Shown: positions 1 to 9,504 of the stretch, piece by piece
Position numbering within the stretch: the stretch's first letter is position 1
Layout: every line of letters starts with the position of its first letter
DNA from: Listeria rocourtiae FSL F6-920
GTDB lineage: Bacteria > Bacillota > Bacilli > Lactobacillales > Listeriaceae
Length of the DNA: 64,000 bases
Direction of reading: 5' to 3'
Assembly: GCF_000525975.1 (NCBI RefSeq)
Contig: NZ_AODK01000006.1
Span: 224,369-288,368, forward strand
The notes under the pieces: generated by a model
Databases searched by the model: none
Told to the model about the DNA's origin: nothing
Seen by the model: only the letters and a program-made list of their open reading frames with translations
Translations under genes and position numbers: made by a program

Positions 1-1278
1 TACGAGCGAGATATGAATATGACAATCCGAGGGGCTGAGGTTGATCGTCTTGTACAAGGTTGTACTGGCGTAAAAAGAACAACTGGCCAGCATCCTGGGG
101 GGATTATTGTTATCCCAGATTATATGGATGTCTATGACTTCTCACCAATCCAATTCCCGGCTGATGCGACGGACTCGGAGTGGAAAACAACCCATTTTGA
201 CTTCCACTCGATTCATGATAATGTTCTAAAACTTGACATACTCGGACACGATGATCCAACCGCAATTCGGATGCTTCAAGATCTAAGCGGTATCGACCCG
301 AAAACAATTCCGACTGATGACAAGGAAGTGATGAAACTATTTGGTTCAACGGAATCGCTTGGCGTAAAACCAGCAGATATCGACTCCAAAACAGGGACAC
401 TTGGCATTCCTGAATTCGGAACACGTTTTGTTCGTCAAATGCTTGAACAAACTAAACCAACGACATTCTCAGAACTTGTTCAAATTTCCGGACTTTCCCA
501 TGGAACAGATGTATGGCTTGGAAATGCTGAGGAGCTCATAAAGAACGATATTTGCTCACTTGCTGAGGTTATCGGTTGTCGTGATGATATCATGGTTTTC
601 TTGATCTACCAAGGTCTTGACAGCTCGCTTGCCTTCCAAATCATGGAGTCAGTGCGTAAAGGGAAGGGTCTTAGTGAAGAAATGGAAGCTGCGATGATTG
701 AGAATAAGGTGCCAAATTGGTACATTGATTCGTGTAAAAAAATTAAATACATGTTCCCGAAAGCCCATGCTGCAGCATATGTTCTCATGGCTGTTCGGAT
801 TGCTTATTTCAAAGTTCATCACCCATTGTTCTTTTACGCCACCTATTTTACAGTTCGCGCCGATGATTTTGATCTCACAGCGATGGTGAATGGGAAAGAA
901 GCAACGAAAGCAAAAATGCAGGAAATTAACGCCAAAGGATTGGAAGCATCTATGAAAGAGAAGAGCTTGTTAACGGTTCTTGAGATTGCCAATGAAATGC
1001 TTGCACGTGGCTTCTCCTTCCAAAAAGTAGATTTATATAAGTCAAGCGCTGACGAATTTATTATTGAAGGGGATCAGCTAATTCCACCATTCAATGCAAT
1101 TCCCAGCTTAGGTACAAACGTTGCCAAATCTATTGTTGCAGCACGCGAAGACGGTGAATTCTTGTCAAAAGAAGACTTACAGCAGCGCGGAAAAGTATCG
1201 AAGACAATCATTCAATATATGGATGATCAAGGTTGTCTAGATGGATTACCCGACCAAAATCAGCTTTCTTTATTCTAA
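1..1278 (+). CDS. polC: DNA polymerase III alpha subunit PolC, 3' part
   Basis: This is the C-terminal 425 residues of the Gram-positive replicative DNA polymerase (family C, PolC type, usually about 1,440 residues). The frame is open from base 1, so the start lies outside the window. The stretch [10 protein letters not shown] near residue 37, [11 protein letters not shown] near 77 and the [10 protein letters not shown] block near residue 160 are hallmark PolC polymerase and fingers segments; the end [10 protein letters not shown] is the usual PolC terminus. It acts in the replisome on the leading and lagging strands. It precedes rimP, as in Bacillus and Listeria. No frame break is visible in this part. 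Confidence 0.97.
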   Translation, partial: YERDMNMTIRGAEVDRLVQGCTGVKRTTGQHPGGIIVIPDYMDVYDFSPIQFPADATDSEWKTTHFDFHSIHDNVLKLDILGHDDPTAIRMLQDLSGIDPKTIPTDDKEVMKLFGSTESLGVKPADIDSKTGTLGIPEFGTRFVRQMLEQTKPTTFSELVQISGLSHGTDVWLGNAEELIKNDICSLAEVIGCRDDIMVFLIYQGLDSSLAFQIMESVRKGKGLSEEMEAAMIENKVPNWYIDSCKKIKYMFPKAHAAAYVLMAVRIAYFKVHHPLFFYATYFTVRADDFDLTAMVNGKEATKAKMQEINAKGLEASMKEKSLLTVLEIANEMLARGFSFQKVDLYKSSADEFIIEGDQLIPPFNAIPSLGTNVAKSIVAAREDGEFLSKEDLQQRGKVSKTIIQYMDDQGCLDGLPDQNQLSLF

Positions 1279-1317
1279 AAACATCGGCTCTATATCAGGC
1301 AGTGAAGGGCCTAATGT

Positions 1318-1346
1318 TTGCGAAGAGTGTATGTTTGTGTTATAGT
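1318..1346 (+). promoter_or_regulatory. Candidate sigma-A promoter of the rimP-nusA-infB operon
   Basis: TTGCGA at 1318-1323 and TATAGT at 1341-1346 are separated by 17 bases, in the gap between polC and rimP. The position suits transcription of the whole rimP to ribF operon. Prediction from sequence only. Confidence 0.5.
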
Positions 1347-1373
1347 TAATAATGAAATTACGATAACTCAACC

Positions 1374-1404
1374 AAGAGTGGGCCGATGCCCACTCTTTCC
1401 TTTT
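1374..1404 (+). terminator. Hairpin with T-rich tail in the rimP leader
   Basis: A perfect 10-bp stem (AAGAGTGGGC at 1374-1383 with GCCCACTCTT at 1388-1397, loop CGAT) is followed by TCCTTTT. It can terminate polC transcripts, but it lies downstream of the predicted rimP promoter, so it may also act as an attenuator in the operon leader. Confidence 0.6.
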
Positions 1405-1478
1405 GCAACTTTGCATGGTTAGATTGTCGTAAACAACTGGCAATACTAGCTTTGTCAGATATACTAAAGGAGGCTAAA

Positions 1479-1948
1479 ATGAGTAAAGTTCTTGAACAAG
1501 TTGAAGAAATCGTGTTGCCAATTGCAACGGAGCTTCAACTGGAACTGGTCGATTTAGCGTTTGAAAAAGAAGGAAAGCACTGGTATTTGAGGGTATTTTT
1601 AGATAAAGAGGACGGCATTGATATTGACGAATGCGCCTTGGTTAGCGAGAGACTAAGTGAAATCTTGGACAAAAATGACCCAATCACACAAAACTACTTT
1701 CTGGAAGTATCATCACCAGGCGCAGAACGACCACTAAAAAAAGGAAAAAAGATTTTGAAGCTGCTGTCGGTAAGTGGGTTTACATTACAAGCTACGAACC
1801 GATTGCAGACCGTAAAATGTGGGAAGGAACACTTACAAAATATGATGGCATCACGCTAACTGTTGAAATTTTGGACAAGACACGTAAAATTGTCTGTGAA
1901 ATTCCGAAAGACAAAGTAGCCAAAGCAAGATTAGCAATTAAATTTTAA
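1479..1948 (+). CDS. rimP: Ribosome maturation factor RimP (frame broken by one base)
   Basis: RimP helps late assembly of the 30S subunit. The start ATG at 1479 follows AAAGGAGG. The reading begins [16 protein letters not shown] and carries the family block [15 protein letters not shown] near residue 80. The frame is lost in two close A6 runs (1737-1742 and 1745-1750); adding one A restores [17 protein letters not shown] and the C-terminal SH3-like domain ending [12 protein letters not shown] at 1946. Restored length is about 157 residues, normal for the family. It is the first gene of the nusA-infB operon, 30 bases before nusA. The break looks like a sequencing deletion rather than a real mutation. 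Confidence 0.93.
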
Positions 1949-1978
1949 AAGCGATAAATTAAAGGAGCTGAAAAAAGA

Positions 1979-3100
1979 ATGAGCTCAGAACTATTAGATG
2001 CTCTTCATGTGTTAGAACATGATAAAGGAATTTCACGTGATGTGATTATTGAAGCGATTGAGGCAGCACTCGTGTCTGCATACAAACGAAACTTCAACCA
2101 AGCACAAAATGTACGAGTAGATTTAAACTTAGATAAGGGCACAATGCACGTGTTAGCGCGCAAAGATGTAGTTGATCAAGTATTTGATTCTCGCCTAGAA
2201 ATTTCAGTGGAAGAAGCTCACAAAATTAACGCAGCTTTCAAAGTTGGTGATATTGTAGAGTTAGAAGTAACGCCAAAAGATTTCGGCCGAATTGCAGCAC
2301 AAACAGCAAAACAAGTTGTGACGCAACGTGTTCGTGAAGCAGAGCGAGGTATCATTTACGACGAATTTATCGATCGTGAAGATGATATTATGACTGGTAT
2401 TGTAGAGCGCCAAGATTCTCGTTTTATCTATGTAAACTTAGGTAAAATCGAAGCGATTCTATCTCAAAATGAGCAAATGCCAAATGAGACATATCGCGCC
2501 CATGACCGCATCAAAGTATACTTGACAAAAGTTGAGAAAACGACTAAAGGTCCGCAAATTTATGTTTCTCGCACGCATCCAGGTCTTCTAAAACGACTAT
2601 TTGAAATGGAAGTTCCAGAAATCTATGAAGGTATCGTAGAAATTAAATCCGTTGCTCGTGAAGCCGGAGATCGCTCTAAAATCTCTGTCTACACAGAAAA
2701 TCCAGAAGTTGATCCAGTTGGTTCTTGCGTAGGTCCAAAGGGCGCCCGCGTTCAAGCTATTGTCAACGAGCTAAAAGGTGAAAAAATTGATATCGTAGAA
2801 TGGTCTGCCGATCCGTTTACGTTTGTGGCAAACGCATTAAGCCCATCTAAAGTATTGGATGTCATTGTCAATGAAGAAGAGCAAGCAACAACCGTTGTCG
2901 TGCCGGATTATCAGCTTTCCCTAGCTATCGGTAAACGTGGCCAAAATGCTCGTCTAGCTGCTAAGCTAACTGGGTGGAAAATTGATATTAAGAGCGAAAC
3001 TGTCGCTACAGAAGCCGGTATTTATCCGCGCCCTGATGGACCTATTATTGAACGCGTTGATATTGATATGGCTAACGAAATAGCTGACGATGAAGAATAG
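1979..3100 (+). CDS. nusA: Transcription termination/antitermination factor NusA
   Basis: NusA binds RNA polymerase and modulates pausing, termination and antitermination. The 373-residue protein has the N-terminal RNAP-binding domain, an S1 domain (about residues 135-200), and two KH domains (GSCVGPKGARVQ near 248 and LAIGKRGQNARLAAKLTGW near 318). The length is typical for Firmicutes, which lack the C-terminal acidic repeats of E. coli NusA. The start ATG follows AAAGGAGCTG. It lies in the conserved rimP-nusA-ylxR-rplGA-infB cluster. The frame is intact. Confidence 0.98.
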   Translation: MSSELLDALHVLEHDKGISRDVIIEAIEAALVSAYKRNFNQAQNVRVDLNLDKGTMHVLARKDVVDQVFDSRLEISVEEAHKINAAFKVGDIVELEVTPKDFGRIAAQTAKQVVTQRVREAERGIIYDEFIDREDDIMTGIVERQDSRFIYVNLGKIEAILSQNEQMPNETYRAHDRIKVYLTKVEKTTKGPQIYVSRTHPGLLKRLFEMEVPEIYEGIVEIKSVAREAGDRSKISVYTENPEVDPVGSCVGPKGARVQAIVNELKGEKIDIVEWSADPFTFVANALSPSKVLDVIVNEEEQATTVVVPDYQLSLAIGKRGQNARLAAKLTGWKIDIKSETVATEAGIYPRPDGPIIERVDIDMANEIADDEE

Positions 3101-3115
3101 AGGAGTGACCAGCTG

Positions 3116-3404
3116 ATGCGTAATAAAAAAAATTCCCTTAAGAAAATGTATTGTAACCGGTGAACGCAGACCAAAAGGCGAACTTTTACGTATTGCGTAC
3201 TCCAAAGATGGTGTACTTACGATAGACCCCAGTGGAAAAGCGCCTGGTCGTGGCTTTTATATTTTAATAGATAGCAAGGTTGCAGAAAAAGCTAAAAAGA
3301 AAAACAGTATTTTTCATCAAATGAAGATGCCAGAACAAGAAGGTTTTTACGATCAACTCATCGATTACGTAAAAACAATCGAAGGAGCAAGTCATGGATT
3401 ATAA
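3116..3404 (+). CDS. rnpM: YlxR/RnpM RNA-binding protein (one extra base near start)
   Basis: DUF448 protein of about 95 residues; the family member in B. subtilis binds RNase P RNA and modulates the enzyme. Start ATG at 3116 follows AGGAGTGA, 15 bases after nusA. An A8 run right after the fourth codon needs seven A to read KKIPLRKCIVTGERRPKGEL, the conserved nucleic-acid-binding start. The rest (SGKAPGRGFYI) matches the family. The stop at 3402 overlaps the rplGA start by 11 bases, typical of translational coupling in this operon. The break is one of the window's homopolymer errors. Confidence 0.9.
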
Positions 3405-3696
3405 CAAAGCCTATTCCTTGCTTGGAATAGCTTATAGCGCTCGCAAACTCGTTACTGGCGAAGAATTAGTTTTAAAAGAAGTGAGACGTCAAAAAGCACG
3501 GCTCGTCATCATTTCAGAAGATATATCAGAAAAAACCGAGAAAACAATCCGTAACAAATGCCAGTATTACGATGTCCCGCTTGTGAAAGCCGGTACCCGT
3601 GAGCAACTAGGCGGTGCGATCGGCAAAGATGCAAGAGCCATTATCGCGGTAATGGATAAAGGATTTGCGGCAAAACTAACGGAACTACTCGGGTGA
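3394..3696 (+). CDS. rplGA: L7Ae-family ribosomal protein YlxQ
   Basis: A 100-residue L7Ae/L30e-fold protein, which binds kink-turn RNA. The family signature is visible in [19 protein letters not shown] followed by the cysteine-containing CQYYDVPLV segment, and the glycine-rich [14 protein letters not shown] near the C terminus. Its start is inside the end of ylxR and infB follows 23 bases later, the standard order. Its cellular target is not settled; the gene is usually dispensable in Bacillus. Confidence 0.93.
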   Translation: MDYNKAYSLLGIAYSARKLVTGEELVLKEVRRQKARLVIISEDISEKTEKTIRNKCQYYDVPLVKAGTREQLGGAIGKDARAIIAVMDKGFAAKLTELLG

Positions 3697-3718
3697 AATC
3701 TTAACGGAGGTGTGTCAC

Positions 3719-6004
3719 ATGAGTAAAGTTCGTGTATATGAATACGCAAAAGAACACCAAATACCTAGTAAAAAAGTCATCGAGACATTGCAAGGATTAG
3801 GCGTTGAAGTTGCTAATCACATGTCTACCATTAACGAAAATGCATTACGACAACTCGACAAAACATTGCTTGGACCGAACAAAGAATCTGCCGCGCCAAG
3901 CAGCCAACAAAAAGAATCAAACGAAGCAGGTCAAAGTAAGGGGTCTAATAAGCCAAATATGAATGATAAATCGAATCAATCCAAACCAACAAATACAAAT
4001 AAATCAACATCACAGGGTACAGCAAAACCAGCTACAAGTGGCAATAAAACAACTGGTGGTCAAAATCGCCCAAACAACAGTGGCGGGCAAAACCGACCAG
4101 GGGGGAACGCACAAGGTGGTGGAAACCGTAACCAAGGTGGCAATCGCAACAATCAAAATCGTGGTCGCAAAAACAACACCAAGTATAAAGGAAAACGTAA
4201 TCACAGTACTGTACCACCAACACCACCGAAACCAAAAGAGCTTCCAGAAAAAATCATTTTCTCAGAATCACTTACAGTTGGTGAATTAGCACGTAAACTA
4301 TACCGTGAGCCATCCGAAATTATCAAAAAGCTCTTCTTGCTAGGTGTTGTAGCAACAATTAATCAAAGCCTAGATAAAGATGCCATTGAACTAGTGTGTA
4401 GCGAGTATGGCGTAGAAGCAGAAGAAGAAATCAAAATCGATATCACAGATTTAGATGTTTATTTTGAAGAAGCAGCCGAAGAAGATAAAGGTAACGAAGT
4501 CGAGCGTCCAGCTGTTGTAACAATTATGGGTCACGTTGACCATGGTAAAACAACGCTACTTGATTCCCTGCGCAACACGAAAGTAACTCTTGGTGAAGCC
4601 GGTGGAATCACGCAACACATTGGTGCCTATCAACTAGAAGTCCACAACAAAAAAATCACCTTCCTAGATACGCCTGGTCACGCAGCTTTTACAACAATGC
4701 GTGCTCGTGGTGCTAAAATTACTGATATCACCATCCTCGTTGTCGCAGCGGATGATGGTGTTATGCCACAAACAATTGAAGCGATTAACCATGCGAAAGC
4801 AGCGGAAGTCCCAATCATTGTTGCTGTCAACAAAATTGATAAGCCACAGGCCAATGCAGATCGCGTGATGCAAGAACTAACCGAATACGAATTAGTCCCT
4901 GAAGCGTGGGGTGGTGACACGATTTTTGTACCAATCTCGGCAAAATTTGGGGAAGGTTTAGATACGTTGCTTGAAATGATTCTACTCGTTTCCGAAGTGG
5001 AAGAATTGAAAGCAAATCCAGATCGTCTTGCTATCGGTAGTGTTATCGAAGCAGAACTAGACAAAGGTCGTGGCTCTGTCGCAACTCTACTAGTTCAAGA
5101 CGGTACACTAAACGTTGGGGATCCAATCGTTGTCGGTAATACTTTCGGACGTGTTCGTGCAATGGTCAATGATATCGGACGTCGCGTAAAAAAAGTAGGA
5201 CCGAGTACACCAGTTGAAATCACTGGGCTTAGCGATGTGCCACAAGCTGGCGACCGTTTTGTAGTCTTTGAAGATGAGAAAACAGCTCGTAGTGTTGGTG
5301 AAGCCCGTGCAAGCCGCGCTGTTGTTGCGCAACGTTCTGCAACAAACCGTGTGAGTCTTGAAAACCTATTTGAGCACATGAAAGCTGGCGAAATGAAAGA
5401 AGTTAACGTTATCATCAAAGCCGACGTACAAGGCTCAGTCGAAGCATTAGCGGCATCTCTACGCAAAATCGATGTAGAAGGCGTTAACGTGAAAATTATC
5501 CATACATCCGTTGGTGCTATTAATGAATCTGATATTACACTAGCCTCTGCATCAAACGCCATTGTCATCGGTTTCAACGTTCGCCCAACGACACAAGCGC
5601 GTGAAGGTGCTGAAAATGAAGGCGTTGATATCCGTTTACATCGCGTTATTTACAAAGCAATCGACGAAATCGAAGCTGCGATGAAAGGGATGCTTGATCC
5701 AGAATTCCAAGAAAAAATTATCGGTCAAGCCCAAGTACGTCAAACAATTAACGTATCGAAAGTCGGAACAATCGCGGGTTGTTACGTTACTGATGGTAAA
5801 ATCACACGCGATAGTGGCGTTCGTGTTATTCGTGACGGTATCGTTGTGTTTGAAGGCGAAATTGGTACGCTAAAACGCTTTAAAGATGACGCAAAAGAAG
5901 TAGCCAAAGGTTTCGAGTGCGGTATTACTATCGATAAATTTAACGATATTAAAGAAGATGATGTAATTGAAGCATACATCATGGAGGAAATTGAACGTAA
6001 ATGA
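3719..6004 (+). CDS. infB: Translation initiation factor IF-2
   Basis: GTPase that places initiator tRNA on the 30S subunit and promotes 70S joining. The protein has 761 residues with an IF2_N domain at the start ([19 protein letters not shown]), a low-complexity Gln/Asn/Gly linker at about 60-160, a second IF2_N-like domain near 180, then the G domain with GHVDHGKTT (about 271), DTPGH and NKID, followed by domains II-IV. The start is ATG 3719, 6 bases after ACGGAGGTG. An A7 run in the GTPase domain is in frame here, so not every run is broken. The stop overlaps ylxP (ATGA). Confidence 0.98.
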   Translation: MSKVRVYEYAKEHQIPSKKVIETLQGLGVEVANHMSTINENALRQLDKTLLGPNKESAAPSSQQKESNEAGQSKGSNKPNMNDKSNQSKPTNTNKSTSQGTAKPATSGNKTTGGQNRPNNSGGQNRPGGNAQGGGNRNQGGNRNNQNRGRKNNTKYKGKRNHSTVPPTPPKPKELPEKIIFSESLTVGELARKLYREPSEIIKKLFLLGVVATINQSLDKDAIELVCSEYGVEAEEEIKIDITDLDVYFEEAAEEDKGNEVERPAVVTIMGHVDHGKTTLLDSLRNTKVTLGEAGGITQHIGAYQLEVHNKKITFLDTPGHAAFTTMRARGAKITDITILVVAADDGVMPQTIEAINHAKAAEVPIIVAVNKIDKPQANADRVMQELTEYELVPEAWGGDTIFVPISAKFGEGLDTLLEMILLVSEVEELKANPDRLAIGSVIEAELDKGRGSVATLLVQDGTLNVGDPIVVGNTFGRVRAMVNDIGRRVKKVGPSTPVEITGLSDVPQAGDRFVVFEDEKTARSVGEARASRAVVAQRSATNRVSLENLFEHMKAGEMKEVNVIIKADVQGSVEALAASLRKIDVEGVNVKIIHTSVGAINESDITLASASNAIVIGFNVRPTTQAREGAENEGVDIRLHRVIYKAIDEIEAAMKGMLDPEFQEKIIGQAQVRQTINVSKVGTIAGCYVTDGKITRDSGVRVIRDGIVVFEGEIGTLKRFKDDAKEVAKGFECGITIDKFNDIKEDDVIEAYIMEEIERK

Positions 6005-6279
6005 TTCGTTACATCGAGTCCGAGTGGTTTTTGCAAACGCCACAAACATTAAAAGAAAAGCGAGCCATTATCAAGCGTATTCTAACACGCGCTGGCCAAA
6101 AATTTAATATTTCCATTGCTGAAATTGGATTCCAAGACAAATGGCAGCGATCCCTCATTGGATTTGCTGTGGTTTCCGAGTCCTGTAATCAAGCCGAGAA
6201 AGTCGCAGGTACCGTTCTAGCATTCCTCGACTCATTTCCAGAATGGGAACGAGGCAAAACAACAATGGAAAGTTTGTAA
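6001..6279 (+). CDS. ylxP: YlxP-family protein (DUF503)
   Basis: A 92-residue DUF503 protein of unknown biochemical function that always sits between infB and rbfA in Firmicutes. It begins with the overlapping ATGA of infB. The typical features are an Ile-rich strand at the N terminus, [27 protein letters not shown] and a WERG-like end. Position suggests a role linked to ribosome assembly or initiation, but that is inference only. Confidence 0.88.
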   Translation: MIRYIESEWFLQTPQTLKEKRAIIKRILTRAGQKFNISIAEIGFQDKWQRSLIGFAVVSESCNQAEKVAGTVLAFLDSFPEWERGKTTMESL

Positions 6280-6293
6280 AATGAGGTGAAAAT

Positions 6294-6638
6294 ATGAATC
6301 TTAGAGCTAATCGTGTAGCAGAGCAAATGAAAAAAGAGCTGGGCGATATCCTTAACCGCAAATTAAGAGATCCTCGCATCGGTTTTATTACTGTAACAGG
6401 CGTTGACGTAACAGGTGATTTGCAACAAGCAACTGTGTTCGTCTCTGTTCTAGGCGAAGAAAAAGGCCAAAAAGATGCCTTAGCAGCCCTCGAAAAAGCG
6501 CACGGGTTTATTCGCTCCGAAATAGGAACTCGCATTCGTTTGCGCAAAGTCCCAGAACTATTTTTTGAAATCGATCATTCTGTGGCTTACGGAAACCATA
6601 TCGATGACTTATTACGCGGTCTAAACGATAACGAATAA
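6294..6638 (+). CDS. rbfA: Ribosome-binding factor A
   Basis: RbfA binds the 30S subunit and assists 16S 5'-end maturation and cold adaptation. The 114-residue protein shows the KH-like fold segments [32 protein letters not shown] and [18 protein letters not shown] expected of the family. The start ATG follows AATGAGGTG, 15 bases downstream of ylxP. Frame intact. Confidence 0.97.
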   Translation: MNLRANRVAEQMKKELGDILNRKLRDPRIGFITVTGVDVTGDLQQATVFVSVLGEEKGQKDALAALEKAHGFIRSEIGTRIRLRKVPELFFEIDHSVAYGNHIDDLLRGLNDNE

Positions 6639-6714
6639 GAAACAGGGAAAGGGTAGGTGCCGGTTTTTGCGGACGTCTATCCTTCTTTGTGTAGGAAAGG
6701 AGTGATTTGACAGA

Positions 6715-7642
6715 ATGGACGGAATTATCCCCTTATGGAAAGAAAAAGGAATGACCAGCCATGACTGCGTGTTCAAGCTACGCAAAATTCTCCAAACGAA
6801 AAAAAGTCGGTCATACAGGTACGCTTGATCCAGATGTCGAAGGAGTTCTTCCAATCTGCATTGGGCGCGCTACAAAGCTCGCCGAATACATTACTGATGA
6901 AGGTAAAACCTATGAAGCAACTGTTACAATTGGCACTGCAACAACAACAGAGGATGCGAGCGGAGAAGTAGTTGCTGAGAAAGAAATCACTGAAACCATT
7001 TTACCAATTGATATTGAAAAAGTAGCAAAATCATTCGTTGGAGAAATCGAGCAAATCCCACCAATGTACTCTGCTGTCAAAGTAAATGGGCGTAAATTGT
7101 ATGAATATGCAAGAGCAGGAATAGATGTAGAACGTCCGAAACGCACGGTGAATATTTATACAATAGAGCTCCTGAAGCCTTTTGTTTCAATAAGTCCAGA
7201 GCATAATACGTTTAACATACGCATCAAATGTGGAAAGGGTACTTATATTCGAACATTGGCTGTGATGATTGGTGAGAAACTGGGCTATCCGGCACATATG
7301 TCAGAATTAAAAAGGACACAAAGTGGTATTTTTAAGGAAGAACAATGCTTTACCTTAGATGAAATCGAAGTGTTGCGAGCAAAAGAAGAAGAGGCAAGCT
7401 TCTTGTATCCTATAGAGGACGGCTTATCTGATATGCCACAGCAACATATCTCTGAGCTAATTCATGAGAAAGTGCTAAATGGTGTTGTATTACCGGAACA
7501 ATTCATCAAAGAACGCAATAAGGGGCGTGTAGCCTTACTTTACAAAAATAAGCTGACCGCAATCTATGTTAAACATCCAGAACGTCGCGATTTTTGGAAA
7601 CCAGAAAAAGTGATTGAATTACGTGAGGGCAAGTTAAACTAA
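6715..7642 (+). CDS. truB: tRNA pseudouridine-55 synthase TruB (one extra base)
   Basis: TruB makes pseudouridine 55 in the T-loop of tRNA. The start ATG at 6715 gives [20 protein letters not shown], the family N terminus. About 25 codons in, an A7 run (ACG then A7 then GTCGGT) has one base too many; removal restores [18 protein letters not shown] with the catalytic aspartate of HTGTLDP. Downstream the frame is clean through the C-terminal domain (about 309 residues). AAAGGAG lies 12 bases before the start, slightly far. It belongs to the same operon as rbfA and ribF. Confidence 0.93.
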
Positions 7643-7710
7643 AAAAAGGCAAATGGCAAGCTACTATTTGAACAAATCTCAAAATTAGCTTCTCGTCGCC
7701 GCATTGATTG

Positions 7711-7755
7711 TGCACTGTACCTTACCGATGAATTCGTGTAGCAAAGTATAGTGCA
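7711..7755 (+). promoter_or_regulatory. Hairpin in the truB-ribF gap
   Basis: TGCACTGTAC (7711-7720) pairs with GTATAGTGCA (7746-7755), a 10-bp stem with one G-U pair, ending shortly before the ribF ribosome binding site. There is no T tract, so it is not an ordinary terminator. It may be a processing or translation-control hairpin; no known riboswitch motif is visible. Confidence 0.35.
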
Positions 7756-7771
7756 GAGAGAAGGGGATTTC

Positions 7772-8698
7772 ATGGAAACATATTTTTTACATCATCCGCC
7801 AGAAAACATCAATCGTGATCCGAAAGTCATAGCGCTTGGGTTCTTTGATGGGCTACACCGAGGACACCAACAAGTCATCGCCACAGCTCAAAAAGAAGCT
7901 GTAAAGCGTGGTATAAAAACAGCAGTACTAACATTCGATCCGCATCCATCCGTTGTACTTAGCCAAATGCGAAAGCAGGTTAAATATTTAACACCTCTTG
8001 AAGAAAAGAAACGCAAAATGGCTGATTTAGGCGTCGATATTTTATACATTGTTCGTTTCACAACAGCATTTTCGAATTTGAGCCCAGAAGATTTTGTAAC
8101 GAATTATTTGATTGGCTTGAACGCAAAGCATGTCGTTGCTGGCTTCGATTACTCTTATGGTCGTCAAGGTGCTGGCAAAATGAAAGAACTTAGCGACTAT
8201 GCGAACGGCCAATTTGATGTAACAGTTGTTCAAAAATTAGAAGATTTACATGATAAGGTGAGCTCTACAAATATTCGAAAATATATCTCAGAAGGTAAAT
8301 TAGATGAAGCAAATCAATTGCTAGGCTACCCGTATACGCTTACTGGAACGGTGATACACGGTGATAAACGAGGGCGTACAATCGGCTTCCCAACTGCAAA
8401 CATTGCGGTAGATGAAGGCTTTCTCATCCCTAAATTAGGTGTCTATGCCGTCAAGTTTAAGGTATCTGGACAAACATATTTAGGAATGGCGAGTATTGGC
8501 TATAATATTACATTCAAGGATGACCAAGCGATGTCAATAGAAGTCTATATTTTAGATTTCCACCAAGAAATATACGGAGAGGAAATAGAAATTGAATGGT
8601 TCCATTATTTCCGACCAGAATTAAAATTTAATGGCGTTGAAGGACTGATTGAGCAGTTAAAGCAAGATGAAGCTGATACAAGAGCCTATTTTGCATAA
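7772..8698 (+). CDS. ribF: Bifunctional riboflavin kinase/FAD synthetase
   Basis: Converts riboflavin to FMN and FMN to FAD. The 308-residue protein has the N-terminal nucleotidyltransferase domain (ALGFFDGLHRGHQ near residue 27; VAGFDYSYG; STNIRKYI) and the C-terminal riboflavin kinase domain (GTVIHGDKRGRTIGFPTAN near 197). The start ATG 7772 follows AGAAGGGGAT; an upstream in-frame ATG at 7751 has no comparable site. The Listeria name in older annotations is ribC. Confidence 0.96.
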   Translation: METYFLHHPPENINRDPKVIALGFFDGLHRGHQQVIATAQKEAVKRGIKTAVLTFDPHPSVVLSQMRKQVKYLTPLEEKKRKMADLGVDILYIVRFTTAFSNLSPEDFVTNYLIGLNAKHVVAGFDYSYGRQGAGKMKELSDYANGQFDVTVVQKLEDLHDKVSSTNIRKYISEGKLDEANQLLGYPYTLTGTVIHGDKRGRTIGFPTANIAVDEGFLIPKLGVYAVKFKVSGQTYLGMASIGYNITFKDDQAMSIEVYILDFHQEIYGEEIEIEWFHYFRPELKFNGVEGLIEQLKQDEADTRAYFA

Positions 8699-8714
8699 AA
8701 AGTCAGGCTATCAC

Positions 8715-8743
8715 TTGCTTTTTGCCCCAAAATAGTGTATCTT
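8715..8743 (+). promoter_or_regulatory. Candidate promoter and leader of rpsO
   Basis: TTGCTT (8715-8720) and TATCTT (8738-8743) with a 17-base spacer give a plausible sigma-A promoter. The roughly 95-base leader that follows contains a GAG-CCAA/TTGG-CTC hairpin near 8785-8805. S15 controls its own mRNA through leader structures in many Firmicutes; whether this one is an S15 site is inference. Confidence 0.4.
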
Positions 8744-8840
8744 TAACTCTGTACGAAAAAGAACCCTTACTTGGCTTTTTGCGAGTCACCAACGCTTGGC
8801 TCAGTATGTGGGGATTAGAAAAGAAGGAGGTGTGTAAGAA

Positions 8841-9110
8841 ATGGCATTGACACAAGAGCGTAAAAATGAAATTATCGCTGAATATCGTGTACATGATACG
8901 GACACTGGTTCACCAGAAGTTCAAATCGCTGTTCTTACTGCAGAAATCAACAGTTTGAATGAACACGTTCGCGAGCACAAGAAAGATCACCATTCTTATC
9001 GTGGTTTGATGAAAATGGTCGGTCACCGTCGTAACCTTTTAACTTACCTACGTAAGAAAGATGTTGCACGTTACCGCGAACTTATCGGACGTTTAGGTTT
9101 ACGTCGATAA
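8841..9110 (+). CDS. rpsO: 30S ribosomal protein S15
   Basis: 89-residue primary 16S rRNA-binding protein. The sequence [15 protein letters not shown], then [32 protein letters not shown] and the C-terminal [12 protein letters not shown] are diagnostic. It follows AAGAAGGAGGTG. The order rpsO-pnp is conserved through bacteria. A strong terminator separates it from pnp. Confidence 0.99.
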   Translation: MALTQERKNEIIAEYRVHDTDTGSPEVQIAVLTAEINSLNEHVREHKKDHHSYRGLMKMVGHRRNLLTYLRKKDVARYRELIGRLGLRR

Positions 9111-9119
9111 AACAAGGAA

Positions 9120-9149
9120 AACGGGATATTTTTGTCCCGTTTTTTTTTT
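9120..9149 (+). terminator. rpsO intrinsic terminator
   Basis: ACGGGA (9121-9126) pairs with TCCCGT (9135-9140) and is followed directly by nine more T. Clear rho-independent terminator; the pnp leader RNA begins after it. Confidence 0.92.
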
Positions 9150-9167
9150 GAAAAAAATAAATAAGAA

Positions 9168-9481
9168 GTGCCCACTATCCAAGAAAGTAGAAGAAACTTT
9201 ATCGCATGAATCCAAAAACGTGCCATCTGTACATAATGAAAAACTAGATTCTGTTCATAGATACTAAACACAGCAAGCTAAGAAGTGCTCAGATGCCAGA
9301 CGAAGTAGAATGCCGTTACGTACCCATACATAGGGGCAATCCGAGCATCGAAGCACAGATTTCAATGGCGTAACCGAGTGTTTTCTTGACTTGCAGGCAG
9401 GTTTTTGGATTTATGCGTGTCTGTAATCAGGCGTGCGTGAAGAAATAATGCATGGTAAAGTTTCGATTTGATAGTGGACGC
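9168..9481 (+). ncRNA. Long helix-closed leader RNA upstream of pnp
   Basis: This 355-base gap holds no gene but nested long-range helices. P1 pairs 9168-9179 with 9470-9481 (CCACTATC with GATAGTGG plus three further pairs after one mismatch). P2 pairs 9203-9219 with 9401-9417, 17 consecutive pairs with one G-U, extended by TGCC 9221-9224 with GGCA 9396-9399. P3 pairs GTGCT...GATGC (9285-9296) with GCATC...AGCAC (9345-9356). Both non-Watson-Crick pairs are G-U when read on the plus strand and would be A-C mismatches on the minus strand, so the plus strand is the likelier transcript. It could be the pnp 5' leader or a separate small RNA; from memory the L. monocytogenes RNA RliD maps near pnpA. 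Confidence 0.65.
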
Positions 9482-9496
9482 TCCTATAAAAAGGAG
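9481..9496 (+). promoter_or_regulatory. Hairpin hiding the pnp ribosome binding site
   Basis: CTCCT (9481-9485) is complementary to AGGAG (9492-9496), the Shine-Dalgarno sequence of pnp, with a 6-base loop. It stacks directly on the P1 helix of the upstream leader. This suggests control of PNPase translation; pnp is autoregulated through its leader in E. coli, by a different structure. Confidence 0.5.
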
Positions 9497-9504
9497 ATCA
9501 AAAT

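Noticed and set aside
1..1278. Truncated polC as a pseudogene
   Set aside because: The frame is open at base 1 and homologous from the first codon; the truncation is only the window edge.
7643..7771. Small gene between truB and ribF
   Set aside because: A short frame ending at 7740 has no start or ribosome binding site; the stretch is better explained by a leader hairpin.
9150..9500. RNase P RNA, tmRNA or SRP RNA in the rpsO-pnp gap
   Set aside because: None of their conserved cores is present, for example the GAGGAAAGTCC of RNase P RNA.
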